A stretch of DNA of 64,000 nt from Solibacillus sp. R5-41 (GCF_002736105.1 NZ_CP024123.1:860001-924000); one strand, 5' to 3'. Positions 1-9,728 are shown, numbered from the stretch's first letter. Notes: generated by a model from the sequence alone, not told the origin. Translations and numbers: made by a program.

Positions 1-936
1 GCAAGATTACGCTGCTGGAACAGAAGTGGACATAAAGATCAAACATTCCTAGAAGTTGTACAAAACTCATGCAACCCTGGCTTCGTTGAACTAGGTCAAC
101 GAGTAGGTGCGACGAAATTATTAGAATATATTCATCGTTTTGGTTTTGGCAAAAAAACAGGCTCGAATATTGCAGGTGAATCTTCTGGTATTTTATTTTC
201 AAAAGAAAACTTCGGTCCAGTTGAGCATGCAACAACCTCATTTGGTCAAGGTATATCTGTCACGCCAATTCAACAAATGCAAGCCGTTGCGGCAGTTATT
301 AATGGGGGAACCTTATATCAGCCATATGTCATTTCAAAAGTGGTCGATCCAAACACGAATGAAGTCCTTATTCAAAATGAGCCGATTGTAAAGGATCAAG
401 TAGTAAGTGAAAAGACATCAAGCATTGTTCGAGACGCTTTAGAGTCGGTAGTTGCAAATGGCTCTGGGCGACAAGCTTACCGCGATGGGTTAAGAATTGC
501 AGGTAAAACTGGGACAGCACAAAAGGTTGAAAATGGGCGCTATAAAGATGGGGACTATATCGTATCTTTTATAGGGTTTGCACCAGCGAACGACCCTGAA
601 ATTCTAGTTTATGTGGCGATTGATCATCCGAAAAGCTCGCTGCAATTTGGAAGCGTAATCGCAGCTCCAGTTGTCGGGCAAATTATTGAAGATGCAGCGC
701 CGATATTAAACATCGAGAAACAACAGGAGCAACTTGATCGGAAATATGTGTGGGGAGATAAGTTGACGACGCGCGTTACAAACTTTGTCGGACAATCACC
801 AGAAAAAATTGTTACCTATTTGTATCCGTATAAAATTGAATGGCACGGTACGGGAAGTAAAGTTGTTGAACAAATACCAATTGCTAACAGCCTCATTCAT
901 GAAGATGATGTAATTCATTTATATTTAGACGATTAA
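1..936 (+). CDS. spoVD: Class B penicillin-binding protein, SpoVD type (5' end outside window)
   Basis: A peptidoglycan transpeptidase that cross-links stem peptides outside the membrane; SpoVD works with the SEDS polymerase SpoVE in spore cortex synthesis. The frame is open from base 1, so the N-terminal anchor, dimerisation region and the SxxK active serine are missing. The SxN motif is seen as SCN (visible residues 23-25, context NSCNPGFVELG) and the KTGT motif as AGKTGTAQKV (visible residues 169-172). A single C-terminal PASTA-like domain fills about the last 55 residues; one PASTA domain and the SCNPGFV context fit SpoVD better than the vegetative PbpB, which usually has two. mraY follows after 88 bases, with no murE between. 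A vegetative PBP2B role cannot be excluded. Confidence 0.85.
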   Translation, partial: ARLRCWNRSGHKDQTFLEVVQNSCNPGFVELGQRVGATKLLEYIHRFGFGKKTGSNIAGESSGILFSKENFGPVEHATTSFGQGISVTPIQQMQAVAAVINGGTLYQPYVISKVVDPNTNEVLIQNEPIVKDQVVSEKTSSIVRDALESVVANGSGRQAYRDGLRIAGKTGTAQKVENGRYKDGDYIVSFIGFAPANDPEILVYVAIDHPKSSLQFGSVIAAPVVGQIIEDAAPILNIEKQQEQLDRKYVWGDKLTTRVTNFVGQSPEKIVTYLYPYKIEWHGTGSKVVEQIPIANSLIHEDDVIHLYLDD

Positions 937-1024
937 ATCGCAATTGGACCTATTAAAATCCATCTAAAACAACTATTATAGTGAATGATGTTTATACAGA
1001 CAGAAGATTTAAAGGAGATTTATT

Positions 1025-1999
1025 ATGACATTACCAATAACATTGACTATTCTAGCTTCCTCATTCCTTTTGACGGTCATTTTAACCCCAATTGGAATTC
1101 CACTGCTACGCAGGCTGAAGTTTGGTCAGAGTATACGTGAGGAAGGCCCGCAATCTCACATGAAAAAAGCGGGTACACCGACAATGGGTGGTCTCATTTT
1201 TTTACTAGCAATTATTGTAGCAACAACGATTGTTGCAACCCTATATGATTTATTTACAACACAGACAGTCGTACTATTACTTGTTTTAGTTGGATTTGGT
1301 GTAATTGGATTTTTAGATGATGGCTTAAAGGTTATTTTTAAACGAAATTTAGGATTAACATCACTACAAAAACTAATTGGGCAAATTGCAATTGCAGTAG
1401 CCGCCTTTTTACTATTACGATTAGGTGCATTTGAAACTTCGATTGGGCTACCTTATACAGACATTTCCATTGACTTAGGTATTTTCTATGTAGCCTTTTT
1501 AATTTTTTGGTTAGTAGGGTTTTCGAATGCAATCAATTTAACAGATGGGCTTGATGGCTTAGTATCGGGTACTGCATCTATTGCTTTTGCTGCGTTTGGA
1601 GTAATCGCATTATTTAATGAACAAGGCGATATAGCATTATTTTCCTTTTCTGTAACAGGGGCATTACTGGGCTTTTTAATTTTCAATGCAAACCCTGCAA
1701 GAGTGTTTATGGGAGATACTGGTTCGTTAGCACTTGGTGGTGCACTTGCTATGATTTCAGTTTTAGTGAAGCAAGAGCTGTTACTCCTTTTAATTGGTTT
1801 AGTTTTCGTAATTGAAACACTATCCGTTATTTTGCAAGTGGGGAGCTTTAAACTTCGGAAAAAACGTATTTTTAAAATGAGTCCAATTCATCACCATTTC
1901 GAGTTATCAGGATGGTCTGAATGGAAAGTAGTCATCGTATTTTGGTCAACAGGATTAGTCGTAGCATTACTAGCAGTATTAGCGGAGGCGTTATTATGA
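1025..1999 (+). CDS. mraY: Phospho-N-acetylmuramoyl-pentapeptide-transferase MraY
   Basis: An integral membrane enzyme that moves phospho-MurNAc-pentapeptide from UDP onto undecaprenyl phosphate, making lipid I. At 324 residues it has the normal family length, with about ten hydrophobic segments. Diagnostic motifs are all present: AGTPTMGG (49-56), the Asp pair in FLDDG (98-99), NLTDGLDGL (171-179), GDTGSLALGG (230-239) and the HHH loop (289-291). The ATG has an AAGGAG site at a normal distance. Its stop codon overlaps the murD start (ATGA), so the two are translationally coupled. It sits in the dcw cluster. Confidence 0.97.
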   Translation: MTLPITLTILASSFLLTVILTPIGIPLLRRLKFGQSIREEGPQSHMKKAGTPTMGGLIFLLAIIVATTIVATLYDLFTTQTVVLLLVLVGFGVIGFLDDGLKVIFKRNLGLTSLQKLIGQIAIAVAAFLLLRLGAFETSIGLPYTDISIDLGIFYVAFLIFWLVGFSNAINLTDGLDGLVSGTASIAFAAFGVIALFNEQGDIALFSFSVTGALLGFLIFNANPARVFMGDTGSLALGGALAMISVLVKQELLLLLIGLVFVIETLSVILQVGSFKLRKKRIFKMSPIHHHFELSGWSEWKVVIVFWSTGLVVALLAVLAEALL

Positions 2000-3348
2000 T
2001 TGAATATACAGGTTTGCAGTCTAAGAAGATATTAGTGCTAGGTTTAGCGAAAAGTGGCGTAGCAGCTGCAGAATTGTTGCATGAGCTGGGTGCATTTGTA
2101 ACGGTCAATGATGCAAAGCCATTTGATGCCAACTCAGAAGCACAGGATTTATTAACAAAAGGAATTACTGTTATTTGTGGTCGCCATCCAGAGGATTTAT
2201 TGGATGAAGGATTTGAATTAGTTGTAAAAAATCCAGGTATTCCTTATTCAAATCCGATTGTAGCAGATGCCATACTACGTAATATACCGGTTATAACTGA
2301 AATGGAACTCGCATATTTAGTAAGTGAGGCACCGTTTATTGGTATTACAGGATCAAATGGTAAAACGACGACGACAACACTACTATTTGAAATGCTGCAA
2401 CTTGGTCATTTACAACCACTTATTGCAGGGAATATCGGTACGGTTGCATGTAGTGTTGCCGCAGCAGCAACAGAGGATCAAGTGATTGTGACAGAACTTT
2501 CATCATTTCAATTAATGGGTACAAGTATGTTTAAACCACGTATTGCGATTTTAACGAATTTATATGAGGCGCATTTAGATTATCACGGCACATTTGAAGA
2601 ATATGCAGAGGCAAAATTCGGTGTGACGCGCAATCAAACAACAGATGATTTCTTTATTTATAATGATGACCAAGAAATTGTTCGTCAATATGCGCAAAAA
2701 TCGAACGCAACGCTCATCCCGTTTTCAACAAGGGGTAAAAAAGACAATGGAATTAGTGCGGATATGCAGAACATTTACTGGAATGGGGATGCAATCCTTG
2801 CTTGCAATGAAATCGTCTTACCTGGAGAGCATAATTTGCAAAATATTTTATGTGCAGTAGCAGCCGCACTTTTACAAGGGTGTCCGATAGAAGCAATTAA
2901 AAACGTACTTTCGACATTTGTAGGTGTTCGCCATCGAACGCAATTTGTTCGTGAATGGAATGGTCGAAAAATTTATAACGATTCCAAAGCAACGAATGTA
3001 TTAGCAACGAAAAGTGCGTTATCAGCATTTGAACAGCCGATCGTCTTACTTGCAGGTGGTTTAGACCGCGGGCATTCATTTGAAGAGCTACGTGAAGAAA
3101 TGAAGCATGTCAAAGCGGTCGTAGCATTTGGTGAAACAGCATTACGCTTTATTGAGTTCGCAAAATCTTGTGGAGTTACTACTGTCGTCAGAGCCATTGA
3201 TGTGGAAGATGCGGTAGGATATGCAGCGAAATGTTCTGAGCAAGGAGATATTATTTTATTATCACCAGCGTGTGCAAGTTGGGACCAGCATGCGAGTTTT
3301 GAAATTCGAGGAGATTTATTTATCGATCGTGTCATGAAGCTTTCATAA
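1996..3348 (+). CDS. murD: UDP-N-acetylmuramoylalanine--D-glutamate ligase MurD
   Basis: A cytoplasmic ATP-dependent ligase that adds D-glutamate to UDP-MurNAc-L-Ala. The ATG at 1996 overlaps the mraY stop and has GGAGG 7 bases upstream; an in-frame start at 1921 would lie inside mraY and is rejected. The 450-residue product has an N-terminal Rossmann-like uridine-binding domain (VLGLAKSG, about 14-21), the ATP P-loop GITGSNGKTT (116-125), and the C-terminal ligase domain with the NDSKATN motif. Order mraY-murD-spoVE is as in Bacillus. Confidence 0.97.
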   Translation: MIEYTGLQSKKILVLGLAKSGVAAAELLHELGAFVTVNDAKPFDANSEAQDLLTKGITVICGRHPEDLLDEGFELVVKNPGIPYSNPIVADAILRNIPVITEMELAYLVSEAPFIGITGSNGKTTTTTLLFEMLQLGHLQPLIAGNIGTVACSVAAAATEDQVIVTELSSFQLMGTSMFKPRIAILTNLYEAHLDYHGTFEEYAEAKFGVTRNQTTDDFFIYNDDQEIVRQYAQKSNATLIPFSTRGKKDNGISADMQNIYWNGDAILACNEIVLPGEHNLQNILCAVAAALLQGCPIEAIKNVLSTFVGVRHRTQFVREWNGRKIYNDSKATNVLATKSALSAFEQPIVLLAGGLDRGHSFEELREEMKHVKAVVAFGETALRFIEFAKSCGVTTVVRAIDVEDAVGYAAKCSEQGDIILLSPACASWDQHASFEIRGDLFIDRVMKLS

Positions 3349-3364
3349 AGAAAGGATAGTTACA

Positions 3365-4438
3365 CTGTCACATCAATTCAAACAATGGTTTTTTAGTAGC
3401 GCTTTCATTTTATCGATCATTGGAATTGTGTTCATTTATTCCGCCGGTACGTACTGGAGTTCTGTACATTATATTGGACAAACACCGTTTTATATAAAGC
3501 AAGGTATCTATTTTGTAATAGCGGTTATTAGTTGTTTAGTGTTGATGAACATGAAAGTGTTACAAAAACCGAAAACTTGGGTGTTTTTTTATTGGGTATC
3601 CATTTTGTTATTAATCGCAGTATTAATACCTGGTATTGGTATTGTGCGAAATGGCTCTCAAAGTTGGATTGGCGTTGGTTCACTAACGGTTCAACCAGCA
3701 GAGCTTGCTAAAATAACGACTTTAATTTATTTAAGTATTCTTTTAGCAAATAGAAAAGCGGGACAGCGAATTGTGCAATGGAAACACTTTCTAGTTATTC
3801 TTCTCCCGTCTTTGTTAATAATGTTACAACCGGACTTTGGTGCAGTATTTATTTTAGTCGTGGCAGCGTTTCTATTACTTTTTATCGCGCAATACCCAGT
3901 CAAGCTGTACCTGTTCTTAATTTTAACAGGTATTATTGGCTTGGTAGCATTAATTGCCGCGGCTCCATATCGTTTAAAACGAATTGAAGCCTTTTTAAAT
4001 CCCTGGGCGGATGCTTTAGGGAGTGGTTTCCAAGCGGTTCAATCTTTGCTCGCAATTGGCCCGGCCGGATTGTTTGGACATGGATTTTTAGAAAGTAGAC
4101 AAAAATATTTATATTTACCTGAGCCACAAAATGACTTTATTTTTTCCATTATTTTAGAAGAGATAGGTTTGTTAGGTGGTATGGGACTGCTGCTTATTTT
4201 TGCGTGCTTTTTACTATTCGGATATAAATTGGCGTTATCTTGCAATAATCAACTCCATTTTTATGTCATCTGTGGATTAACGACAACGATTGCGATTCAA
4301 GCGTGTTTAAATATAGGGGTAGTGATAAATTTATTACCTGTTACCGGTGTTACATTGCCGTTCATTAGCTATGGTGGAACCTCACTATTAGTTGTATGGC
4401 TAACCGTATCGCTTATTTTAAACTTTTCAAAGGAATAA
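3365..4438 (+). CDS. spoVE: SEDS-family peptidoglycan polymerase SpoVE/FtsW (probable CTG start)
   Basis: A polytopic membrane glycosyltransferase that polymerises lipid II, partnered with a class B PBP. C-terminal motifs match SpoVE/FtsW: LPEPQNDFIFSIILEEIG and FISYGGTSLLVVW. The first usual start codon, GTG 3428, would cut the first membrane helix. The frame continues upstream to CTG 3365, giving LSHQFKQWFFSSAF and a complete helix, and AAAGGA (3351-3356) lies exactly 8 bases before it; no ATG, GTG or TTG exists in between or just upstream. This gives about 357 residues. Its position after murD, and the SpoVD-like PBP upstream, favour SpoVE over FtsW. The CTG start is an inference. Confidence 0.88.
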   Translation: MSHQFKQWFFSSAFILSIIGIVFIYSAGTYWSSVHYIGQTPFYIKQGIYFVIAVISCLVLMNMKVLQKPKTWVFFYWVSILLLIAVLIPGIGIVRNGSQSWIGVGSLTVQPAELAKITTLIYLSILLANRKAGQRIVQWKHFLVILLPSLLIMLQPDFGAVFILVVAAFLLLFIAQYPVKLYLFLILTGIIGLVALIAAAPYRLKRIEAFLNPWADALGSGFQAVQSLLAIGPAGLFGHGFLESRQKYLYLPEPQNDFIFSIILEEIGLLGGMGLLLIFACFLLFGYKLALSCNNQLHFYVICGLTTTIAIQACLNIGVVINLLPVTGVTLPFISYGGTSLLVVWLTVSLILNFSKE

Positions 4439-4476
4439 AATTTACATCAATTAGGTGAAAGAAAGGAGTAGTGATG

Positions 4477-5310
4477 ATGGAAAAAGTAATAGATATAACT
4501 GAACGTGTACCTGCAATGCAAAAAAGGCGGAAACGGCGAACGAACCTTAAATTTGCATTTTTAACAACCATTTTCTTATTCATCATCCTATTACTTCTTT
4601 ATTTTCAATCACCATACAGTGATATAAAGGAAGTTAATATTCAAGGTTCCAACTTAAAGGACGAGGATTATTATTTAAAACAATCAGGCTTAATTTTAAA
4701 TGAGTCTATGTGGGGATTCAAAATTGAAGATATTGAAAAAGAAATTGCTAAAAATGAATGGATAAAATCAGTAGAAGTGGAGCGTCAATATATTAATACG
4801 GTACAAATTACCATTGAGGAATGGCATAAAGTTGCTTATATTTCTCAAGAAGGCGATTTTTATCCGATGTTAGAAAACGGAATAATTTTTAGCGAGTCAA
4901 GCGAAATGGTACCGGTTGACGCGCCCATTTTTTTGGATTTTGAAGATGAATCTTTGCGAAAAAAAATATTGAAGCAGCTCGCCCTATTGAAGCCTGAAGT
5001 ATTGTCACTTATTTCTCAAATCAATGCAAATCCATTAGAAACGGATCCATATGCAATTACATTGTTTATGAATGATGGTTATGAAGTGCGTGCAGATGTC
5101 AATACTTTGGCTGAAAAACTTAATTATTATCCATCCATTATTGCACAAATTGAAAATGAAGATACCTTTGAAAAAGGTATTATTGATATTGAAGTCGGCT
5201 CTTATTATCGCCCATTCTCAGAGGAATATGCAATCGATATACCTGAATCTGAGGAAGGTGAAGATATAGAGGGGGATGAACAAGATGATGAACAACAATC
5301 AACCGACTAA
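4477..5310 (+). CDS. divIB: Cell division protein DivIB/FtsQ
   Basis: A bitopic divisome protein that forms a complex with FtsL/DivIC at the septum. The visible order is a short basic cytoplasmic tail (KRRKRR), one membrane helix (about residues 25-42), then a POTRA-type FtsQ domain (VNIQGSNLKDEDYYLKQSG) and a beta domain. The C-terminal tail is strongly acidic (SEEGEDIEGDEQDDEQQ). ATG 4477 is preferred over GTG 4471 or ATG 4474 because AGGAG (4464-4468) is 8 bases away. murG and murB, which usually come before divIB in Bacillus, are absent here. It overlaps the next gene. Confidence 0.9.
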   Translation: MEKVIDITERVPAMQKRRKRRTNLKFAFLTTIFLFIILLLLYFQSPYSDIKEVNIQGSNLKDEDYYLKQSGLILNESMWGFKIEDIEKEIAKNEWIKSVEVERQYINTVQITIEEWHKVAYISQEGDFYPMLENGIIFSESSEMVPVDAPIFLDFEDESLRKKILKQLALLKPEVLSLISQINANPLETDPYAITLFMNDGYEVRADVNTLAEKLNYYPSIIAQIENEDTFEKGIIDIEVGSYYRPFSEEYAIDIPESEEGEDIEGDEQDDEQQSTD

Positions 5311-6013
5311 AAAACCGTCTCCTTTTACTCGAAAATATTTAGCCTTATTAACGGTTTGTATTATTACAGGCTTTATTATTGGTTTTTCGTATAATCTATC
5401 GAAGGACAAGCGGACATTAAGCACAGCCTCGCACTATTATGAACAAGAAAATCACTATAGGGAAGAATTGATTGTGCAGCAAGAACGTAATAAGGAATTA
5501 TCAGATGAACTGGTCGAATTAGAAGAAAAAATCCGTACCTATGAAAAAGAATATTCTTCAAACGAGGTTCAGTATGAAAGAAATATAAAAGAAGCCGAAC
5601 AACTCCGCTTATTGTTAGGAATTCAATCTGGAGAAGGAAAGGGCATTAAAGTGACATTGCAAGATGCCGAATACAATCCTGGAAGTACAAATCCTAATGA
5701 GTACATCGTGCATGAAAGTCATATTTTTAAAGTACTGAATGAATTGAAAATCGCTGGTGCAGAAGCGATTGCTATCAACGGTCAACGCTTAAAAATGAAT
5801 TCTTATATTAGCTGTAATGGTCCAGTTATCACAATTGATGGGAATCAGTACCCAGCGCCCTTCGTCATTGAAGCAGTTGGAAAACAAGAGGTTTTAATAT
5901 CATCATTGGAGCTAACAGGTGGTGTATTTGATCAATTGCTAAATGAACGGGTTGTCGTGACGTTAGAAAAAAGTGATCTAATTCAAATGCAGTCTATAAA
6001 TGAAGAAGGTTAG
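5285..6013 (+). CDS. ylxW: DUF881 family membrane-anchored coiled-coil protein (YlxW-like)
   Basis: A DUF881 protein of unknown biochemical function, conserved between divIB and ftsA in Bacillales. It has a short cytoplasmic tail, one membrane helix (about residues 20-37), a charged predicted coiled coil (about 50-105, rich in Glu/Lys/Arg) and a C-terminal extracytoplasmic DUF881 domain beginning near GIKVTLQDAEYNPG. ATG 5285 is chosen over 5276 because GGGGGA (5271-5276) lies 8 bases before it. It overlaps the 3' end of divIB by 26 bases and is followed by a paralogue, ylxX. Division-related work is suggested only by position. Confidence 0.8.
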   Translation: MMNNNQPTKKPSPFTRKYLALLTVCIITGFIIGFSYNLSKDKRTLSTASHYYEQENHYREELIVQQERNKELSDELVELEEKIRTYEKEYSSNEVQYERNIKEAEQLRLLLGIQSGEGKGIKVTLQDAEYNPGSTNPNEYIVHESHIFKVLNELKIAGAEAIAINGQRLKMNSYISCNGPVITIDGNQYPAPFVIEAVGKQEVLISSLELTGGVFDQLLNERVVVTLEKSDLIQMQSINEEG

Positions 6014-6036
6014 TACATCATTCGGAGGATAATGTG

Positions 6037-6744
6037 ATGACGAAAAAAATGTACCGAAACATTACAATTATATCGTTCATCATTGGTTTTATGTTAGCTG
6101 TTCAATATAATACAGTACAAAATCCAACCGAACGAGATACAAGAGACATTTGGGAAATACGCCAAGAATTATCAGAGGAAAAAAAACGTCATTCAGAATT
6201 ATTATCGTCATTAAGCATTTTGTCCAGTACAGTCAATAAATATGAGGACGCTGAATTTAATAATCCAGAACTTCTATTACAAGAGACAGTGGATGATTTG
6301 AAAAAACAGGCAGGTTTATTACCAATTAGTGGTCCAGGAGTTACACTAACGATTGAGCCCTCTCAAGAGTTAATCCAATTTGGTTTTGAATTGAAGCCAA
6401 TTTCCCCTGATTTACTAATTCGATTAACAAATGATTTATATCGAAATAATGCCCAGGCGATAGAAATTGATGAAAAACGATTAACATACAATAGTGCAAT
6501 CCGTGATATTAACGGTAAAACAACAATTAATAGTGAACCAATTAAAAAAGCGGATTTTGAAATAAATATTATTCTGCAAACATATGAGCAAGCTCAAAAA
6601 TTATCCAATCATTTACTAGCATCATCCTTTCAAGATGAGTTTTTTATCGATAATTTAACGCTTACAGTCCATGATGCCAAACAAAATGTAAGAATTAATT
6701 CCACAGTTGAACTACAACATAGCAAATATTTAATTGAGAAGTAA
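6037..6744 (+). CDS. ylxX: DUF881 family membrane-anchored protein (YlxX-like)
   Basis: The second DUF881 protein in tandem. It has an N-terminal membrane helix (about residues 6-22), a short coiled-coil segment (about 35-65) and a C-terminal DUF881 domain (GPGVTLTIEPSQELIQFG). It is recognisably related to the preceding gene in architecture but diverged in sequence. ATG 6037 has GGAGG (6024-6028) 8 bases upstream; GTG 6034 is one codon earlier and less well spaced. The function is not established. Position between divIB and sbp/ftsA matches ylxX of Bacillus. Confidence 0.78.
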   Translation: MTKKMYRNITIISFIIGFMLAVQYNTVQNPTERDTRDIWEIRQELSEEKKRHSELLSSLSILSSTVNKYEDAEFNNPELLLQETVDDLKKQAGLLPISGPGVTLTIEPSQELIQFGFELKPISPDLLIRLTNDLYRNNAQAIEIDEKRLTYNSAIRDINGKTTINSEPIKKADFEINIILQTYEQAQKLSNHLLASSFQDEFFIDNLTLTVHDAKQNVRINSTVELQHSKYLIEK

Positions 6745-6758
6745 AAGGGGATGTGAAT

Positions 6759-7124
6759 ATGTGGTTACCACTATTAGGATTAATTTTTGGTGTAGTGTTA
6801 GGTATTTTGACAGATATTCAAATTCCTTCTGTTTATGAAAATTACTTATCAATAGCGGTATTAGCAGCATTAGATACGATGTTTGGTGGGATTCGGGCAC
6901 AATTACAACAAGTTTATGATGATAAAGTGTTCATTTCTGGTTTTTTCTTCAATATTTTATTAGCAGCAGGGTTAGCATTTTTAGGTGTATACATCGGTGT
7001 GGATCTATATTTAGCGGCAATATTTGCATTTGGTGTCCGTTTATTTCAGAATATTGCAGTCATCCGTCGTATACTATTAACAAAATTAGACAATAGACGA
7101 ATGAAAAAAAGTGAAAACTCTTAA
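6759..7124 (+). CDS. sbp: Small basic membrane protein Sbp (DUF1290)
   Basis: A 121-residue integral membrane protein of unknown activity, encoded just before ftsA in many Firmicutes. Conserved stretches visible are MWLPLLGLIFG, NYLSIAVLAALDTMFGGIRA and FAFGVRLFQNIAVIRR, with three to four hydrophobic helices and a basic C-terminus. ATG 6759 gives the family-typical start MWLP and has AAGGGG 8 bases upstream, so GTG 6753 was not used. It ends the ylxWX-sbp group; a 102-base gap with no clear promoter separates it from ftsA. Confidence 0.9.
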   Translation: MWLPLLGLIFGVVLGILTDIQIPSVYENYLSIAVLAALDTMFGGIRAQLQQVYDDKVFISGFFFNILLAAGLAFLGVYIGVDLYLAAIFAFGVRLFQNIAVIRRILLTKLDNRRMKKSENS

Positions 7125-7226
7125 AATTAACGTTAAATTTTGATGACAAATTACTGTTTTACTTAGACAATCAAGTAAATTTACAATAGAATAAAAAATA
7201 GGAGTAATCGAAGGAGGTGCAACAAG

Positions 7227-8519
7227 TTGAATCATCAAGAAATATATGTTTCTCTAGATATTGGTTCGTCTTCAGTTAAGGTACTTATTGGAGAGATGAG
7301 TGATGATCAATTGCACGTAATAGGTGTAGGTCATGTAAAATCAACAGGTATCCGTAAAGGTGCAATTGTTGATATTGATGCTACCGTGCAGTCAATAAAT
7401 AAAGCCGTCGAGCAAGCTGAAAGAATGACTGGCATCAAAATTGATGAGGTTGTACTTGGTGTACCAGCTAATCAAACATTTTTACAATCTGTAAAAGGGG
7501 TTGTAGCTGTAAATGGCGAAAATAGAGAGATTACAGATGACGACTTAGAACGTGTAATCGATTCTGCACAGGTGATGTCAATTCCACCTGAGCGTGAATT
7601 AGTCAATTTAATTCCAAAACAATTTATTGTCGATAATTTAGATGAGATAAAAGATCCGCGTGGAATGATTGGAATACGTCTAGAGATGGACGCAACGATG
7701 ATTACGACTTCGAAAACACTTGTACATAATGTGCTTCGTTGTGTTGAGCGTGCAGGTTTACAAATTCGTGAAATTTATTTACAACCATTAGCGGCAGGTA
7801 CATTTACGTTAACAGAAGATGAAAAAAATCAAGGGACTGCTTATATTGATTTAGGCGGGGGCTCTACAACGATTGCCTTATTCCAAGATGGACTTCTAAA
7901 AAGTACTGCCGTAATACCTGTCGGAGGCGAACATATTACAAAGGATTTATCCATCGTTTTAAAAACGCCAACAGAGCAAGCCGAAAAAATTAAAAAGCAA
8001 TATGGACATGCCTTTTATGATGATGCATCTGACGAACAGTTATTTGAAGTACCAGTAGTAGGTACCGATGCAACAGACCAATATAGTCAACGTTACATTG
8101 CTGAAATTATAGGAGTTCGCTTAGAAGAATTATTTGAATTAGTTTTAGATGAATTAGCACAAATGGGAATACAAGATTTACCTGGAGGCGTAGTAATTTC
8201 CGGTGGCGTAGCCCAAATTGAAGGAATTGCTCAATTAGCCCGCCAAGTGATGCTTACACGTGTGCGCGTGTTTACACCAAATTATATTGGTGTTCGTGAA
8301 CCTGGATTCACGACATCTGTTGGACTAATTCATTATGCAAATGCAGATGACAAGTTTTATGGTAGAAGTGCCAATAGCACTGTCCCTTCTTATGCGCCTT
8401 ATCCTGCTCAAACAAATCCTTCTAAAAAACAAGCAAGTGCGTCGGAGAGAGTGGAAAGCGACAATAAAGTTGGAGTTATTGATCGCGCTAAAAACTTATT
8501 AAATAAATTTTTCGATTAA
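7227..8519 (+). CDS. ftsA: Cell division protein FtsA
   Basis: An actin-like ATPase that tethers FtsZ to the membrane. Starts at TTG 7227 behind a strong AAGGAGG. Phosphate-1 motif SLDIGSSSVKVL (9-20), phosphate-2 AYIDLGGGST (205-214), and the C-terminal amphipathic membrane-targeting helix VGVIDRAKNLLNKFFD (last 16 residues) are all present, separated from the ATPase core by a low-complexity linker (about 370-412). At 430 residues it has the usual length. ftsZ follows after 39 bases with its own ribosome-binding site. Confidence 0.97.
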   Translation: MNHQEIYVSLDIGSSSVKVLIGEMSDDQLHVIGVGHVKSTGIRKGAIVDIDATVQSINKAVEQAERMTGIKIDEVVLGVPANQTFLQSVKGVVAVNGENREITDDDLERVIDSAQVMSIPPERELVNLIPKQFIVDNLDEIKDPRGMIGIRLEMDATMITTSKTLVHNVLRCVERAGLQIREIYLQPLAAGTFTLTEDEKNQGTAYIDLGGGSTTIALFQDGLLKSTAVIPVGGEHITKDLSIVLKTPTEQAEKIKKQYGHAFYDDASDEQLFEVPVVGTDATDQYSQRYIAEIIGVRLEELFELVLDELAQMGIQDLPGGVVISGGVAQIEGIAQLARQVMLTRVRVFTPNYIGVREPGFTTSVGLIHYANADDKFYGRSANSTVPSYAPYPAQTNPSKKQASASERVESDNKVGVIDRAKNLLNKFFD

Positions 8520-8558
8520 TACGAAAATGGAAGTTGTCATAAATTAGGAGGAGAGACT

Positions 8559-9728
8559 ATGTTAGAATTTGAAACAGGTATGGATCAACTAGCTGTCATT
8601 AAAGTAATTGGTGTAGGCGGCGGTGGTAACAATGCCGTAAATCGCATGATTGAGCATGGGGTTCAAGGTGTGGACTTCATCGCTGTTAATACAGATGCAC
8701 AAGCTTTAAATTTGTCAAAAGCTGAATATAAATTACAAATTGGTGGGAAATTAACACGCGGTCTTGGTGCGGGTGCGAATCCTGAAGTTGGTAAGAAGGC
8801 AGCTGAAGAAAGTCGCGAACAACTTGAAGAAGTATTGCGCGGTGCCGATATGGTATTCGTAACAGCTGGTATGGGCGGCGGTACTGGTACTGGTGCAGCG
8901 CCAGTAATTGCGTCAATTGCACGTGATTTAGGCGCATTAACAGTCGGTGTTGTTACACGTCCATTCACATTTGAAGGACGAAAGCGTCAAACGCAAGCGA
9001 TCGGTGGTATTTCATCGATGAAAGAAGCGGTAGATACGTTAATCGTCATTCCAAATGATAAACTTCTTCAAATCGTTGATAAATCGACACCGATGTTAGA
9101 AGCGTTCCGAGAAGCGGATAATGTTTTACGACAAGGTGTTCAAGGTATCTCAGATTTAATCGCAACGCCAGGTTTAATTAACCTTGACTTTGCCGATGTA
9201 AAAACGATTATGTCTGATAAAGGCTCTGCACTAATGGGAATTGGTATTGCGGCAGGTGAAAACCGTGCTGTTGAAGCAGCGAAAAAGGCGATTTCATCTC
9301 CACTTCTTGAAACGTCAATTGACGGAGCAAAAGGTGTGATTATGAATATTACAGGTGGCTCGAACTTAAGTTTATATGAAGTTCAAGAAGCAGCTGATAT
9401 AGTTCAATTGGCTTCAGATGAAGAGGTTAATATGATCTTTGGTTCGGTAATTAATGATAATTTAAATGATGAAATTATCGTAACTGTTATCGCAACAGGC
9501 TTTTCGGATGACTTTAGCGCTCCAAATCCAACGCCAATTCGTCCAACTCTAGGTGCCCGTCAACAGGCGGCGTCTACACAGCCAGCACCACAGCAGCAAA
9601 CGCAACAGCCGCGTGCGCAAGAGCATGTTCAACAAGAAATGCCACGTCAGCAAACGCAGCAAACGTATCAACAGGAAGAAACATTAGATATTCCTACATT
9701 TTTACGCAATCGAAATCGTAACCGATAA
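8559..9728 (+). CDS. ftsZ: Cell division protein FtsZ
   Basis: A tubulin-like GTPase that forms the Z ring. GTP-binding signature GGGTGTG (106-112) and the N-terminal [13 protein letters not shown] are intact. The C-terminal half includes the T7 loop region ([11 protein letters not shown]). A Gln-rich, proline-containing linker (about 316-372) leads to the conserved tail [14 protein letters not shown], the docking peptide for FtsA and SepF, both of which are encoded in this window. RBS AGGAGG precedes ATG 8559. A strong terminator follows. Confidence 0.98.
   Translation: MLEFETGMDQLAVIKVIGVGGGGNNAVNRMIEHGVQGVDFIAVNTDAQALNLSKAEYKLQIGGKLTRGLGAGANPEVGKKAAEESREQLEEVLRGADMVFVTAGMGGGTGTGAAPVIASIARDLGALTVGVVTRPFTFEGRKRQTQAIGGISSMKEAVDTLIVIPNDKLLQIVDKSTPMLEAFREADNVLRQGVQGISDLIATPGLINLDFADVKTIMSDKGSALMGIGIAAGENRAVEAAKKAISSPLLETSIDGAKGVIMNITGGSNLSLYEVQEAADIVQLASDEEVNMIFGSVINDNLNDEIIVTVIATGFSDDFSAPNPTPIRPTLGARQQAASTQPAPQQQTQQPRAQEHVQQEMPRQQTQQTYQQEETLDIPTFLRNRNRNR

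Noticed and set aside
140-391. A small open frame in another reading frame at the window start
   Set aside because: The frame of the PBP is open from base 1 and carries the SxN and KTGT motifs; the other frame has no family similarity.
1921-1995. Upstream in-frame start for murD
   Set aside because: It lies inside mraY; ATG 1996 has a well-spaced GGAGG and gives the family-length protein.
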